From: Bolinopsis microptera
Lineage: Eukaryota > Ctenophora > Tentaculata > Lobata > Bolinopsidae
DNA length: 60,000 nucleotides
Direction: 5' to 3'
NCBI RefSeq assembly: GCF_026151205.1
Contig: NC_087073.1
Location: 13,165,837-13,225,836 of the forward strand
Below, piece after piece: positions 1 to 10,339 of the stretch (position 1 is its first letter; each line of letters starts with the position of its first letter). The notes beneath the pieces are model-generated. The model searched no databases. It was not told where the DNA came from and saw only the letters and a program-made list of their open reading frames with translations. The position numbers and the translations under genes are program-made.

Positions 1-125
1 TTCGAGTACCTCAATCGTATTGTGCTATCCTGATCAGTGACCCTGTAAAATGGTCATTCAAGAAAATTTCAGTCAAAACATTGAAATTTGGGTCGCGGAG
101 AGCCTGGAAGGTGCCTCATTAAGTA

Positions 126-1026
126 CAGGGTGTCCCAAAAAACACTACCCAGTGAGAAATCCTCCTAATTTTCTCAATTGTCTTTAATTGTACTCATGTC
201 TTATGTCTTAGTATGTTTACATAAAGGGTTGGGAGATTTGTTTGAGACTTCTGAAAACTTAAGCAAACTATTTTAAGTCCTCATTTTAAAATGTCAAAAA
301 TTGTCCGGAATAGTCCTCAAATTATGGGCTCGTCCACCATTTGGAGCGCTGAGCCAAGAGGAAAAAAACTTTTGTCATGAATTTGATTGCAAACTGTTCC
401 TTTTTGTCTCATCTAACTAATGCTAAAAGTCCCAAGAGGTGCTCAAAAATGGTCATTTCCCAGCTGGCCTGGAACCGAAAAATGGACGATGGGCCGAATT
501 TGCATAAATTATGCATTTTTTTATGCGAAAGTCGCTAATTTTCTAGCTTTAATGGTTGCATATGTTTTTTGGTAAGTGTACTGACAGATCAAAGTAGCCA
601 AAAATTTTAAATAATATGAAAATAGGGCAAAATTACGCAGTTAAAGGTAAAAAAGGGTGTGGCCCGAAAATGCTCCCAAAACATGCTGGACCATATCAAA
701 AACCTCCATTTCAGTTCTCATTGTGAAGAATACTTTCCATTGTGTCTGTATATGCCTGGTTTACAACTTGGGACAGTCTAAACGTTTCAAAACTAGGATT
801 CTATGGATGGACGAAAACTATCACCTATTCTGGGATCATACCAAGATTTCTTCGCTATCTTTAACATCGAAAAAATGTTGCCCATCAAGTTCATATGAGA
901 CTCCCAATGGTCCTTAAATAGTCTCCTAACCCTCTAGAAAATCATACTAAGAGATCAAAACCAATGAGTTCAAACTGAGAAAATTAAGAGGGTTTCTTAT
1001 TGGGTAGTGTTTTTTGGGACACCCTG
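126..1026. mobile_element. 901-bp TA-flanked DNA element with CAGGGTGTCCC inverted ends
   Basis: The left end (CAGGGTGTCCCAAAAAACAC) is repeated in inverse orientation at 972-1026, and the inverted match runs for about 55 bp. Both ends abut a TA dinucleotide (124-125 and 1027-1028), as expected for a Tc1/mariner-type insertion. No transposase motif is visible inside; the 86-codon open frame at 657-917 resembles nothing I know. It is best read as a non-autonomous MITE. Partial ends of related type appear near 45089 (+) and 51431-51437 (-). Confidence 0.7.
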
Positions 1027-1028
1027 TA

Positions 1029-1572
1029 TTCTTTAACTTCTTCAGCTTTCCACCATGACTTTGTTCTTCACAAAACCTCATTTGAAGCAATATGGAAATA
1101 AAATGGAACACTTTGGTTTTGCTTCTGTGGGTGAATATCAGTTTGATAAATTCAGTGGACAATCCTATAAATGCATACAGGTAAGTTTTAATGCCCCCCA
1201 GGAAATGTAATATGCAACATTTCATTTACATTGACTTCCGAAGTCTACGTGCTTTCAATTTCAGCTGTCGTGGTCCTTAAGTACACGATTGTATATTGTC
1301 AATTCAACAATTTCCTTTTGTGATTTCATTTAGTTGGTCACCATCAAACGATAAGGTAAGGATCCAATAATAATAATATGCTAATCTAAAATCATTGATC
1401 CGGCCGAAACTTATTATCATAACATTAACCCACCAACCTTTTAGTGATAATTCCCAAAAAATTTTAGTCAAAATAATTTTTATCTTTTCGTTCTTCTTTT
1501 TGATAATGATTTTTCTAGATAAAAAACCCAAAAGCTTCAATGTTAATGCCAATGGCTAATGTGGTACAGAAA
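1029..1572. other. Non-coding stretch, no feature recognised
   Basis: AT-rich sequence between two MITE-like elements. Both strands are broken by frequent stops, and I see no domain motif, RNA gene or tandem repeat. Confidence 0.5.
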
Positions 1573-1725
1573 CAGTAAAACCCTGATATGTTGCACCCCG
1601 ATTTAACGCGTATGTTACCTTAGGCTTAACATATTCATAATCATAGGCTGATTTCCTTATCAAAACCCAATTTACGGCAGCTGTATCTCCTTTCTCCAAA
1701 TTACGCGGTAAATCGGGGTTTTACT
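1573..1725. mobile_element. Short Tigger/pogo-type MITE
   Basis: The left end reads CAGTAAAACCCTGAT, followed by a second near-match, ACCCCGATTTAACGCG. The right end in reverse complement reads AGTAAAACCCCGATTTACCG. Inverted ends of the form CAGTAAAACCCCGATTTA are typical of pogo/Tigger-type elements. The element is about 150 bp with no coding capacity. A clean TA duplication is not obvious on the left, so the exact edge is uncertain. Confidence 0.5.
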
Positions 1726-2216
1726 ATAATTAGAAATATCATGGTCAATTTTCTTAACTCCACTATAAACATCATATTTCAGGTATGATGAACTTTGCAG
1801 TAACGTTTCTGAGGCTATCTTTATATCAGGCTATCTCGTGAGAATCTTAAAATGGATTTGGAAACCTTCAGTTTTACCAGACTACAATATTCATATAATT
1901 ACAAACAACTTTAACTCGTTCATTTTCGGTTTTATGGATTCATTTTGTTTCGACTTTCGCTTTCTTTCTAACCGTAGGTTATAATTATATTTTGATACCT
2001 CAATATCAATATCATTGGTACATTTCTTTGACTTTTCTTCAGAGAAGATTGTAATAAATTTACATTGATAACGAGGCCTCTGATCGTCATCTTCTTACAG
2101 CGTTCGATGTCTGTGTGAAAGGTAAAATGGTGACATCCTCTGGATCAGGCAGAGGTCGAGTGTTATCGGAATTACATCAAGTCTTGAAAATTATTCGAGA
2201 AGAATCTCGAATAATT
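1726..2216. other. Non-coding stretch, no feature recognised
   Basis: AT-rich sequence with no convincing open frame or repeat up to the TA that marks the pogo/Jerky-like element. Confidence 0.5.
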
Positions 2217-2423
2217 TACCTTATTGGACCTTATTTGGACGGACATTAATTGAACGCTGGAGGCCCTAACGTTCATTTTAATGTCTGTTCAAATAAAGTC
2301 CGTTCATTTAAGGTCCGTCCAAGTTAAAGTCCGTTGATTTTTTTCAAAAATTTTTCCACTTCGAACTTTTTGTCATAAGAATATGACAACTATGAGAACT
2401 TTATTGTGCCGTAAGTTAACGAC

Positions 2424-2722
2424 GGAAAGGTTCTCCTTGGTCTGCCGGAGGCACAGAAAACTCTACTAGTGTATGATGTTTTCAAGGGTCACTTGGCGGA
2501 AAAAGTCAACGAAATTATGGCACTCAACAACATAGTTCATGAGCTAGTCCCCGCCAACATGACAAACTTGTTCCAGCTTCTAGATATTACGGTAAATCGT
2601 GTTGCCAAGGACATTGTCCGACGTTGTTATAGTTCATATTACTCAGGGGAGGTAATGAAACAGTGCTAGGAAAGCTCCACGTGATGTTAAGGATAACCTA
2701 AAGTTGTCTAAGATAAAACCAC
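2424..2722 (+). pseudogene. pogo/Jerky-like DDE transposase, C-terminal fragment (5' part)
   Basis: DNA transposases of this family cut and rejoin element ends through a DDE catalytic core. The translation contains LLVYDVFKGHL and LVPANMTNLFQLLDITVNRV, the conserved late part of the DDE_1 domain that carries the last catalytic acidic residue region. The first frame ends at a stop at 2667-2669. Homology resumes in another frame at 2674 (DVKDNLKLSKIKP), so there is a frameshift near 2670. The frame is cut at 2722 by the MULE insertion and continues at 4688 with PLHAEWF. No N-terminal HTH/CENP-B part is visible in the remaining 200 bp. This is dead coding sequence. Confidence 0.75.
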
Positions 2723-3152
2723 GGGAACCGGTCACTGCGGTGGAAGTCACTGCGGCGGTGTACAGTCCGGCGGAGGACGGTACAGCGGAGGTCGGTACGG
2801 CAGTAGTTTCCAAAAAGGTTGGACGGTACGGCGGATCACAAGACACCCACTTTACTGTTTACTTTGGACAGTACGGCGGTACTACTACTACTAGAAACTG
2901 TACCTAAGACTTACACATTCAACTAAGTTTTGTTCTAGATTCGCATTATAAGTTTTTTTTCTTTTCTCTTTATCATTTTGTATAATTCTTGTTAGTTTAG
3001 TTGTTCATTTTTTTATTCAGGGCTTTGCAGACAATGTAAATCGAGAATATTGAGTTGTTGAAAATCAAAAAGTTGATATAACTTGACACACTCAATAGCA
3101 ATAATATCTAAATCCCACAAATCATTATCAAGAAGTTACAGCAATCAATAAT

Positions 3153-4027
3153 TCACATAACACTTCTGAGCAGATCCAGGTAAGTCAAGACATCATCTTC
3201 GTAAGAGTGGTAGTTCTGCACGATGCGGTCAATCCTCCTGTCCTTGTCGATGTGAGCTTTCTTCCTCTTCGGTGGGTTCTCTCCGACCAGGTAGGCTGCG
3301 TGCTTCCCATCTGTTCTTCTGAGCAGATCCAGGTAAGTCAAGACATCATCTTCGTAAGAGTGGTAGTTCTGCACGATGCGGTCAATCCTCCTGTCCTTGT
3401 CGCTGTGAGCTTTCTTCCTCTTCGGTGGGTTCTCTCCGACCAGGTAGGCTGCGTGCTTCCCATCTGTTGAACTCTGCTCCATCTGAAGTGCTGTGATGAA
3501 GTTGTAGATGGTGGGGTTGGAGTGTCCAAGGATAACGGAGAACTTCTTGTTCCAGGACTCCACGAAGTTGTTCGTTCTGTTCATGTGGAAGTGGGTCCGA
3601 TCGTAAGCGTTCAAGGAGAGTGGAGGGAACTTGGCTAGTCCAGTACCAGAGGAGGTGGTGAGTCCCTGGATCCATATCGTCTGGAAGTAGGCGAGGAGGT
3701 CGTCGATGTCCAAGGTCGGTGGCATCTGGTCCAAGATACTGAAGAAGGCGTCCGGGACGTCCGCTTTAGGAATGTAGGCGAGGATCATCAGTCTGCGTAT
3801 CCAGATCCGGGTAGGAGTGTAGGTTTTCTGACCAGTAGTGGAATCCGTCGTAACTCGCTCGTACTGCTCCTTGTAGCCAAGTCACTGTACAGCCCGCATC
3901 ACCGCTTGACACAGATGGAAGTAGCAGACGGCTTTCCATCTTTGGAGTAGCGGAAACCACGGTGTAGAAGGTTCTGACTCTTAGCAGTTCTCCCTCTGAC
4001 CACCTTCACCGTATCTTCATCGAACAT
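3153..4027 (-). pseudogene. FLYWCH-MULE transposase remnant
   Basis: Read on the minus strand, an ATG at 4027 opens a frame with LLHRGFRYSKDGK, like the start of a FLYWCH zinc-finger domain. The sequence then jumps to WKAVCYFHLCQAVMRAVQ near 3940-3880, part of the MULE transposase core. After another frame change it continues from 3788 with YFQTIWIQG, RTNNFVESWNKKF and HSNPTIYNFITALQMEQ, the conserved C-terminal block of MULE transposases. A 51-codon block at the end is tandemly duplicated. The missing middle and the frame changes make it inactive; it would once have catalysed mobilisation of the surrounding MULE. Confidence 0.75.
3164..3469 (-). repeat. 153-bp in-frame tandem duplication inside the MULE transposase
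   Basis: The sequence GAGCAGATCCAGGTAAGTCA recurs exactly 153 bp later (3168 and 3321). The intervening segments differ by only one noticed substitution, giving H-S-D versus H-I-D in translation. The encoded block begins TDGKHAAYLVGENPP and ends LTYLDLLR. It duplicates the C-terminus without breaking the frame. Confidence 0.85.
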
Positions 4028-4687
4028 CGTTGTAGCTGTTGTACTCAATTTGTAGTGTTGCAGTACTGGAGAGTGGAGATGGTAGTGCTAATGAGATAAT
4101 CTCCTCAACTTTGATCCGCTTTATATACTGTTTGCCTCTATCATTATCTACGTTTTACTGAGCAACCTCTCTTCTTGGCTACGGTTGATCAGATTCCTGG
4201 ATGCGATCCCTCGTGACGTGTTCTCATGCCCTTGTTATTACCCATTGCATCTCGGCGCAGTGATATGAGATCTCACCGTAACAAGCTCATCATACACTCG
4301 CTTAACCACCGTTGTGCAGACCGGACGCGATCTGATACGAACCAGAAAGTGGAACAAGAACTGTTCTTAGCAATCAAAATGTATATGTTAAACTTTATCC
4401 AATTTAATTTTAATTAAAATTAATTTCAAAGTAACAAAGAGGAAAATACAACTTTTTAAAGCTAATCGATTTTGTTATATTAGCAGTGCTAGGTCTATCT
4501 TATAGGTACAGTTTCTAGTAGTAGAAGTACCGCCGTACTGTCCAAAGTAAAGTGGGTGTCATGTGATCCGCCGTACCGTCCAACCTTTTTGGAAACTACC
4601 GCCGTACCGACCTCCGCTGTACCGTCCTCCGCAGGACTGTACACCGCCGCAGTGACTTCCGCCGCTGCGTCCTATACCCAAAACCAC

Positions 4688-4728
4688 TTCACGCCGAATG
4701 GTTTGTAAAAGTTAACACTGAAATGCAG
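4688..4728 (+). pseudogene. pogo/Jerky-like transposase, final fragment after the MULE
   Basis: Immediately after the second copy of the 8-bp target duplication the translation reads LHAEWFVKVN, which completes the KPLHAEW motif begun at 2713-2722. Taking out the MULE and one target copy joins the two parts in frame. This shows that the MULE inserted into an existing transposase gene. Confidence 0.75.
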
Positions 4729-4826
4729 TTAACGGGTGATACTCGTAAAATATTTGTTTCAAATATTAGGACCGTCGACGAGTACTCCAACTCGGCGCGC
4801 GTCCTGCAGGTAGGTTATAAACCTAC
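4729..4826 (+). mobile_element. Three-hairpin short mobile unit, copy 1
   Basis: The 98-bp unit begins TTAACGGGTGATACTCG and ends GGTTATAAACCTAC. It can fold into three consecutive hairpins: AATATTTG/CAAATATT at about 4750-4770; AGGAC...CGAGT paired with ACTCG...GTCCT around a large internal loop; and GTAGGTT/AACCTAC. It sits inside the tail of the dead pogo-like transposase. The flanks AAATGCAG (left) and AAATTCAG (right) could be a decayed target duplication. See copies at 7923 and 12040. Confidence 0.65.
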
Positions 4827-5178
4827 AAAAATTCAGGACCGCCACCGGGGTAGTTTGATAAAAAAAGGTTTCCATAAAGTTAGAAATCACTGATGCTTTA
4901 AGCATGGACTATTTCATGCACGAAAACCAATTTGATGAAGATGATATGTAATATTAAACACTGATCATGTTGATGTACACATATTTTAACATTTTTTACT
5001 CCTTAATGACTGCTTTTCTTACTTACTGTATAAAAAATGGATTTAAAAATCATTTTCTGAAATTAAATTTTTGATCGTTTTTAATGCCTTCTACTTCTAG
5101 CGTTCATATCAATGTCTGTTCATAATTATGTCCGTTCATGTAATGTACGTCCAAATAAGGTCCGATACGGATAAGGTA

Positions 5179-6048
5179 GTTGCAGCGTACCACATTGCTA
5201 TCTAAACTGCAAACCCTACCCATTGCTGAACAAGGCCTTTTTCTTCTCCGTCAAGCGGGATCATCAATAACGAGGTCTGATCGTCATCATCTTACGGCCA
5301 AGACTTGATGTCAATTTATTATCGGGGAAAAATACGATTTATGAAGGAGCAACCTTACATTCTACCTACTAGTACTACTCATTTCTCAAGATGTCCACTA
5401 CATGATGTTGCTTTACTACTTTGACTTATGTCCCTTAAGCGCTTTTACCTACCGTTCACTGAACCTTGACTGCGGCTTTGTTAACAAGGTTTGGCCGGTA
5501 GAGGGCCCGCAGTAGTCCCATTACCTTAGTATTGCTGTACAACTACTACAAATTTACATCGCGTTGTTAGTTGTTACTCTGGAGAACGTGAATCCTAAAT
5601 TTACTACCCTGCTTATGTAAAACTGAAGTAAGTTTGGAATTTAATAGCTTGAAATCGGGGGTTATGGCCGTGGTGGCCTTTTACATTTTTATCTTGCACT
5701 AGCTCAACCCTTAAAACTTTATCAAAATGAATTAATTTTTGTTCATTTCTAAAATTTGACTTTTTCCACAAAACTAAGTTTCTAGGAGAATCGATCGAAC
5801 GCTTAAAGTTATACAAAGGTTGACAACAATTTTATTTTTACTCGAACTTAATTAGCTATTGCCAGTGGAGCCATAAGGGCATAAGCAAATTAACCAAAAA
5901 ATTTGCTTATATAACAAACCTTGTATTGTCAGCTCAAAACGTCCAGAGAAAAAATTCCGAAGAAGATATATATATATATAATAACGAAACTACTTAGAAA
6001 ATAACTTCACTTTCAGCTTCACCCACTGTTATATTATAAAAAATGCTG
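5179..6048. other. Non-coding stretch with a short (TA)n tract
   Basis: No coding region is supported. A short alternating TA run lies near 5968-5981. The 67-codon minus-strand frame at 5613-5816 shows no recognisable motif. Confidence 0.5.
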
Positions 6049-6052
6049 TTAA

Positions 6053-6536
6053 GGGGGCCGGGGGGGGGGGGGGGTCTTCGTCAAAATTCTCTCGAGTTTA
6101 TAGTTGTTTTTTATAGAAGGGAGTGTTATCTATCAGCTGCTTTTGTTCCAATGGAAAAATATTGCTCTTAGCCGAAATTATCACCAGTCCGTCAAAGGTC
6201 AGCGCTTATGTGTAATCGTATTGCGCGAGCGATTTTCAATCGCGCGTTCTGAAAATCGAGTCTAAAAATCTTCTCCTACATTTTTAGAGCAATCACCCTC
6301 AAACTTTCAGGATATGTTCTTAGGATCAGTTAGAAGAGAACTCTCAAGCCAGAACTTTGAGATAGGCCTTTAAAGATTTTTAATTCGATTTTAAAAATCT
6401 TGGACCTTTAAAATTCGAGGTATATTTTTCCATGGGACCAAAAGCAGCTGATAGATGTCACTCCCTTCTATCAATAACAACTATAAGTATAAACTCGATT
6501 TCGAGAGAATTGGGATGAAGACCCCCTCCGGCCTTC
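6053..6536. mobile_element. piggyBac-type MITE with about 105-bp inverted arms
   Basis: Arms at about 6053-6165 and 6420-6536 are inverted copies sharing GATAGAAGGGAGTG and CTATCAGCTGCTTTTG. Both outer edges abut TTAA (6049-6052 and 6537-6540), the target duplication of piggyBac-type transposons. A poly-G run lies just inside the left end, with a matching shorter G-rich motif on the right. It is 484 bp with no transposase, so it is non-autonomous. Confidence 0.75.
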
Positions 6537-6540
6537 TTAA

Positions 6541-7050
6541 AATTAAATACGTAGCGTTTCAAGCAAACGTCTGCATACGCAAAGGTATTTGTCGCCGAAA
6601 ACTAGCGTATTTCGATTTCCACTGTGGAGTAAGAACGATTTTGTACAATAAATATTTCACAATAATATGCACAATTCTTCCATCCGTCACAAATCAGCGT
6701 GGACGGTTTGCGGTCTAAAGTAGAATTAGCGAACATAGTCGCTACTTCATGATACTTCTGATCAGTGGTGGCTAGAGTTTGCCTTACCGGAACTAAGACT
6801 CCTCTCCCCATAGTGGAGAGGGATTGGACCATATTAAGGAAGTACGGGCTCTCGCGATTATAGGTTTAAACATTTCGGACAAATTTTAGACGTATTCCGG
6901 ACAAAATTTAACAGCGTCTAAATTTATTTTTTTTTTTCGGGCTTAATCAGAATCTTATTGATTGGAAGCTTCACATATTCTTACGTATTTTTCTTATTAT
7001 TATATAACTTTATTCAAATCAAAAATAGAACATAAAGAACATCTTGATGA
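6541..7050. other. Non-coding stretch
   Basis: AT-rich with a short T-tract near 6929-6938. A 76-codon minus-strand frame at 6602-6832 has no recognisable motif. The left edge of the LINE remnant probably falls within the last 100 bp. Confidence 0.4.
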
Positions 7051-7088
7051 CCTGATAAGTCACCAAGAGAAAAATAGCACAGAATAAA

Positions 7089-7905
7089 CTAAATCATGCT
7101 TAACTCTCTCCATGCTTTTCTATCTGTCGCTAAAAATCTTAAATGGTATAAATCGTCTGTATTTACAAGTCTAAAGTTTCTATCACTTAAATCGTTCAAA
7201 ATAGTTTTTAACAAGTTTGACTGGTGTCGTCCGACTCTACCTCTCATCAAACTCTGACTCTCTACAGCAAAATGTAAGGCAAGCTGGGCAGGTGAGTTAT
7301 TATCACTGCGGAGGATGTGACCGAGCATTCTCCACCGTGCACGAGCAACACGCTCACTTAGTGGTACAACTTCGCAGCGTTTGTATAGAGTCACATTTCG
7401 TATGACATTAGGGTAGGTCATGCCGATGATCGTACGGAGATGATTCCTGTGGCAGACATCACGTTTTTGAAGGAGTTGTTTAGATGTTGCCCAACTGTTG
7501 CAATTATACATTAGTATTGAAACAACTTGTGCTTCATATATCTTGAGTCGAATCTTCAAGGGTATACGTCTACCTTGTTCCCAGACTTTTTTGTAGTTCT
7601 GAAAAGCAATGTTAGCAAGTATACATCGTCTCTTGACATCTTCGATGCTACACAACTTAGAGCCTAAAGAGATAGATGACCTCCAAGGTTCTCTACCTCT
7701 GAGTGTTTCTCCTTTGTTATCAACCTCGTTCTTGCCGGCCAGATAGAAATGGGTGAACTCGGTTTTTGACTCATTGACAAAAAGATTCCACTCTTCCAAT
7801 ATCTCTTTACATATTGGCAACAAAGACTCCAAATTTCTTTTATCCTCATCAGTAAAATCAACATCATCTGCGTACTCCAAGTAACAGATTCTCAGCTATG
7901 GGATT
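7089..7905 (-). pseudogene. Non-LTR retrotransposon (LINE) reverse transcriptase, 3' part of ORF2
   Basis: The frame begins just before YLEYADDVDF, the reverse-transcriptase catalytic YADD box (two metal-binding aspartates). It runs through the thumb and the post-RT region, with YEAQVVSILMYNCNSW and RARWRMLGHILRSDNNSPAQ. That last block is a signature of the C-terminus of many animal LINE polyproteins of the RTE/CR1-like range. About 265 residues survive; the fingers/palm and endonuclease are missing, so this is a 5'-truncated insertion. The frame is intact to its stop at 7089, suggesting modest age. The short three-hairpin unit at 7923 lies directly at its 5' truncation side. Confidence 0.85.
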
Positions 7906-7922
7906 TTTCTAAAACATTGAAT

Positions 7923-8014
7923 TTAACGGGCGATAATCGTAAAATATTTGTTCCAAATATTAGGACCGTCGACGAGTCCAACTCGGCGGCCGTCCTGGTA
8001 GGTTATAAACCTAC
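7923..8014 (+). mobile_element. Three-hairpin short mobile unit, copy 2 with 10-bp target duplication
   Basis: This 92-bp unit is closely similar to 4729-4826, with the same three hairpins and ends (TTAACGGG at the start, AACCTAC at the end). It is bounded by the direct repeat AACATTGAAT (7913-7922 and 8015-8024), a convincing target-site duplication. The unit as delimited is therefore mobile by itself. Confidence 0.75.
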
Positions 8015-8024
8015 AACATTGAAT

Positions 8025-9356
8025 ACGCCGTATTTTGAGCCGATTTTTTTACGTATTTAACAACAATGATATCATAAAGTTATAATTAATAAAGCCTACA
8101 CGACGCTATAAAAATGCTGCTACTACAGGTCAAATATTGCTGAAGGATGGATCCAAGGTTTCCATTTCATGGCTTTTATTAATTCCTTGACCACTATCAC
8201 GTGTTTAGCTGGGGACTCCCTATACTTTATAAGCTATAAGTATAACGTTCATAAACAATTAGATTCGGCGGAATGACAGGCTGAGGCCGCTGAGCGCCAC
8301 CCAATAATTACGTGTCTGTAACACTAACTGAACACAGCGGTTGTACCTGAGCTGTATCCCCAAATCTAATCGTAACCCTGATTAAAACCCTAACCTTAAG
8401 TATTTAAATTTACGTTTATCTAGCCTGTCACGTGACCTTGTGTCATGGCCGGAGATTATATTTATACTAAACTGTAAGTGCAAAGTGTAAGGCCGGGTTT
8501 GGGAACCCTTACTTTTTAGTTTGTAAAGATCAGAGCCTGCAAAGTACATGAAAAGTACAATTTTTGTTGGTGATACTGATATTTTTTAAATTTGAGTTAT
8601 TGTTAATAATTAGTCCCATAAACAATAAAGTAAAAGCAATAGCAAGAATATTTATTTAACCCCGAATATATCATCTCCGGGCTAAAGTCGTAAAGAGTGG
8701 ATAGATTTTTATTAAAGTCGAGCATTCTCTGACGCGGAGCAGCCATATGCCCGAGCGCGAGCTGAGAGAAATATTGAAATTATACTCACGCGTCTTTAAT
8801 TCAAATTGTACAGCTTCTTTTTGTTATCCTGATGGCCATTTACATATTTACCAAGTTTTATTAACTTTTAAGGAAGTCTGATAAAGCTCAGCTGCGTAAG
8901 GTTTTTTAGCGCCCATAAAAGTTTATGAGTTTAGCAAAATTGCATGATAGCTCCAAAAGGGTTTTCAAAAACCAAACTCTACTTTATCTTGAGTAGGCCA
9001 AAAATTTGGCAGCACCTGACCTCGTTAACTTTAAGTTTAATGAGGAGGGAATGACATGACGTCAAGATGCCTCACATGATGTTATTGTTAATAATTGTGG
9101 CGACAATAAGTGCAAAGAATTTTAAAAGTATTAAACTAAATATGCGATGCTATCAGCGGCTATTTAGGATTTTAAATTCTAAAGTCAACACTTCTATATA
9201 AAATTTCTACAGAATCTAAATTTTAGAATTCAGTTATTTCCGTTATAGAAACAACTAAATTGATAATTTTGTAATCGGTAAGCTAGGTAAACACTCGAAT
9301 TCATCAACTGTAAAATAGAATTTCAAACCATTATGTACAACATGAATAGATTATAT
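8025..9356. other. Intergenic stretch; one dispersed 20-bp motif
   Basis: No coding region is supported. The motif CGGAATGACAGGCTGAG at 8269-8285 recurs at 34377 and 41539. The remainder is unremarkable AT-rich DNA. A possible ATTAAA polyadenylation signal for the minus-strand gene lies at 9357-9362. Confidence 0.4.
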
Positions 9357-9369
9357 TTTAATTTACAAT

Positions 9370-10122
9370 CTACAATCTAGTAAAAACAAAATTATCTTTA
9401 ATATAAGTCTGAACCAAAACACCGCTTAACATTTCACTCTTCGTTTTGTTTCTTTTCCTGAAAGATCTGAAAAGTCGTCTTGTCAACCGAATGAGAGGAG
9501 TGAAGCAGGAAACTCTGTGAGGTACCGTGTAGAAAGTGGGTGCGGAGTGAGGTGAAGTATGAAGTACAGGATCGTCCTCCTCAAATCCCATCAGGTTATC
9601 CTCGTAGTCGGGTGGTGGCAGTAAGTGGTCAGGTATGAGCTGTAGCCGAGAGGTAACCATGGTGTGGTTGAGAGTCAGATAAGTGGGGTCGCAGAGCACA
9701 GGATCTTGTAGAGTGGACATTGCTACGGGGACAGGGTGACCAGGAGGGGTAAGTGGAGGAGAGGAGATAGATGAGGGAGGAGGGGAGTGTGAGAGAGGAG
9801 GAGGGGAGTGTGGAGAGGGAGGAGGGGTCAGGAGACCAGTAACGTTAACGTAGGTGTGGTCCACGAAGTCCGGGTTATTCAGCTGCAGGTTAACGTAGTT
9901 ACTATCACTAGGACGGGATGAGAGTGAGAGGTGGGACTTTCTCCGGGTTTGTAGGTTTTCGTAAGGCGAGGGATGATGAACAGAGTGATTGAGGAAAGGA
10001 GAGGTGTCGTGCAGAGGAAGGGTTCTATCGGAAGGATTCCTCATTATCGCAGCTTTAGTATAAAGATCCCCCGATGTAGAATACATGTGGTTCACAAGAA
10101 TAGTTGAGTTAATTCCGCTCAT
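9370..10122 (-). CDS. Predicted 250-residue tyrosine-motif, proline-rich adaptor-like protein
   Basis: I do not recognise an orthologue. The single-exon frame from the ATG at 10122 encodes 250 residues rich in short linear motifs. These include PYENLQ (Y54), NYVNLQ (Y76) and TYVNVT (Y91), all of the YxN type bound by Grb2-like SH2 domains once phosphorylated, plus TYLTL (Y148) and FYTV (Y198). A proline/serine-rich tract spans residues 100-130, a PPxY-type WW ligand is PPPDY (169-173), and a basic patch LTRRLFRSFRKRNK lies at 213-226. There is no signal peptide or membrane span after this start, so a cytoplasmic scaffold or adaptor is inferred. The frame stays open 72 codons upstream, but I chose this ATG because it has a good context (CAACATGA) and lies about 85 bp downstream of TATATAAG. 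It could also be a terminal exon of a larger gene. Confidence 0.6.
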   Translation of the reverse strand: MSGINSTILVNHMYSTSGDLYTKAAIMRNPSDRTLPLHDTSPFLNHSVHHPSPYENLQTRRKSHLSLSSRPSDSNYVNLQLNNPDFVDHTYVNVTGLLTPPPSPHSPPPLSHSPPPSSISSPPLTPPGHPVPVAMSTLQDPVLCDPTYLTLNHTMVTSRLQLIPDHLLPPPDYEDNLMGFEEDDPVLHTSPHSAPTFYTVPHRVSCFTPLIRLTRRLFRSFRKRNKTKSEMLSGVLVQTYIKDNFVFTRL

Positions 10123-10203
10123 GTTGAGGTTTGGTGGAATAGCAGCTGAATATAAGTAGTGGACAAGCAAAATATAGATATATGTATAACGTATAATGGA
10201 GCG

Positions 10204-10211
10204 CTTATATA
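10204..10211 (-). promoter_or_regulatory. Candidate TATA box for the 9370-10122 gene
   Basis: TATATAAG on the minus strand, about 82 bp before the chosen ATG at 10122. This would place transcription start near 10175-10180 and give a 5' leader of roughly 55 nt. In AT-rich DNA such a match can occur by chance. Confidence 0.4.
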
Positions 10212-10339
10212 CATAATCTGAGCTCGCTAAGCGACCCCATGGATTTGTCATAACAAGATAAGTCATATGACCCACCTGATCCGCAAGGAGGGTCTCAATA
10301 CATACGGTGATATGGTGGGCTGTTACCTGATCCCACAAT

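Larger units (their letters stand above)
2723..4679 (-). mobile_element. MULE (FLYWCH-type) transposon, deletion derivative
   Basis: It is 1,957 bp and flanked by an 8-bp target duplication, AAAACCAC (2715-2722 and 4680-4687). Its ends are long GC-rich inverted repeats of roughly 200 bp that share GGAAGTCACTGCGGCGGTGT in inverse orientation, with many GGCGG/CGGTAC submotifs. Mutator-like elements typically have long terminal inverted repeats and 8-9-bp duplications, so end structure, target size and the internal transposase remnant agree. Confidence 0.85.
2219..5176 (+). mobile_element. pogo/Jerky-like DNA transposon, interrupted by a MULE
   Basis: Imperfect inverted ends (CCTTATTGGACCTTATTTGG on the left, CCTTATCCGTATCGGACCTT in reverse complement on the right) are flanked by TA (2217-2218 and 5177-5178). 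Between them lies a decayed DDE transposase of the pogo/Jerky family on the + strand, split by a complete MULE at 2723-4679 and followed by a 98-bp hairpin unit at 4729-4826. Without the MULE the element would be about 1 kb, so it was already a deletion derivative. A 420-bp relative lies at 13440-13859, and a lone end lies near 54270. Confidence 0.7.

Noticed and set aside
4729-8014. Hammerhead ribozyme in the three-hairpin unit
   Set aside because: GACGAGTCC resembles part of the core, but CUGANGA and GAAA are not both present in the required arrangement on either strand.
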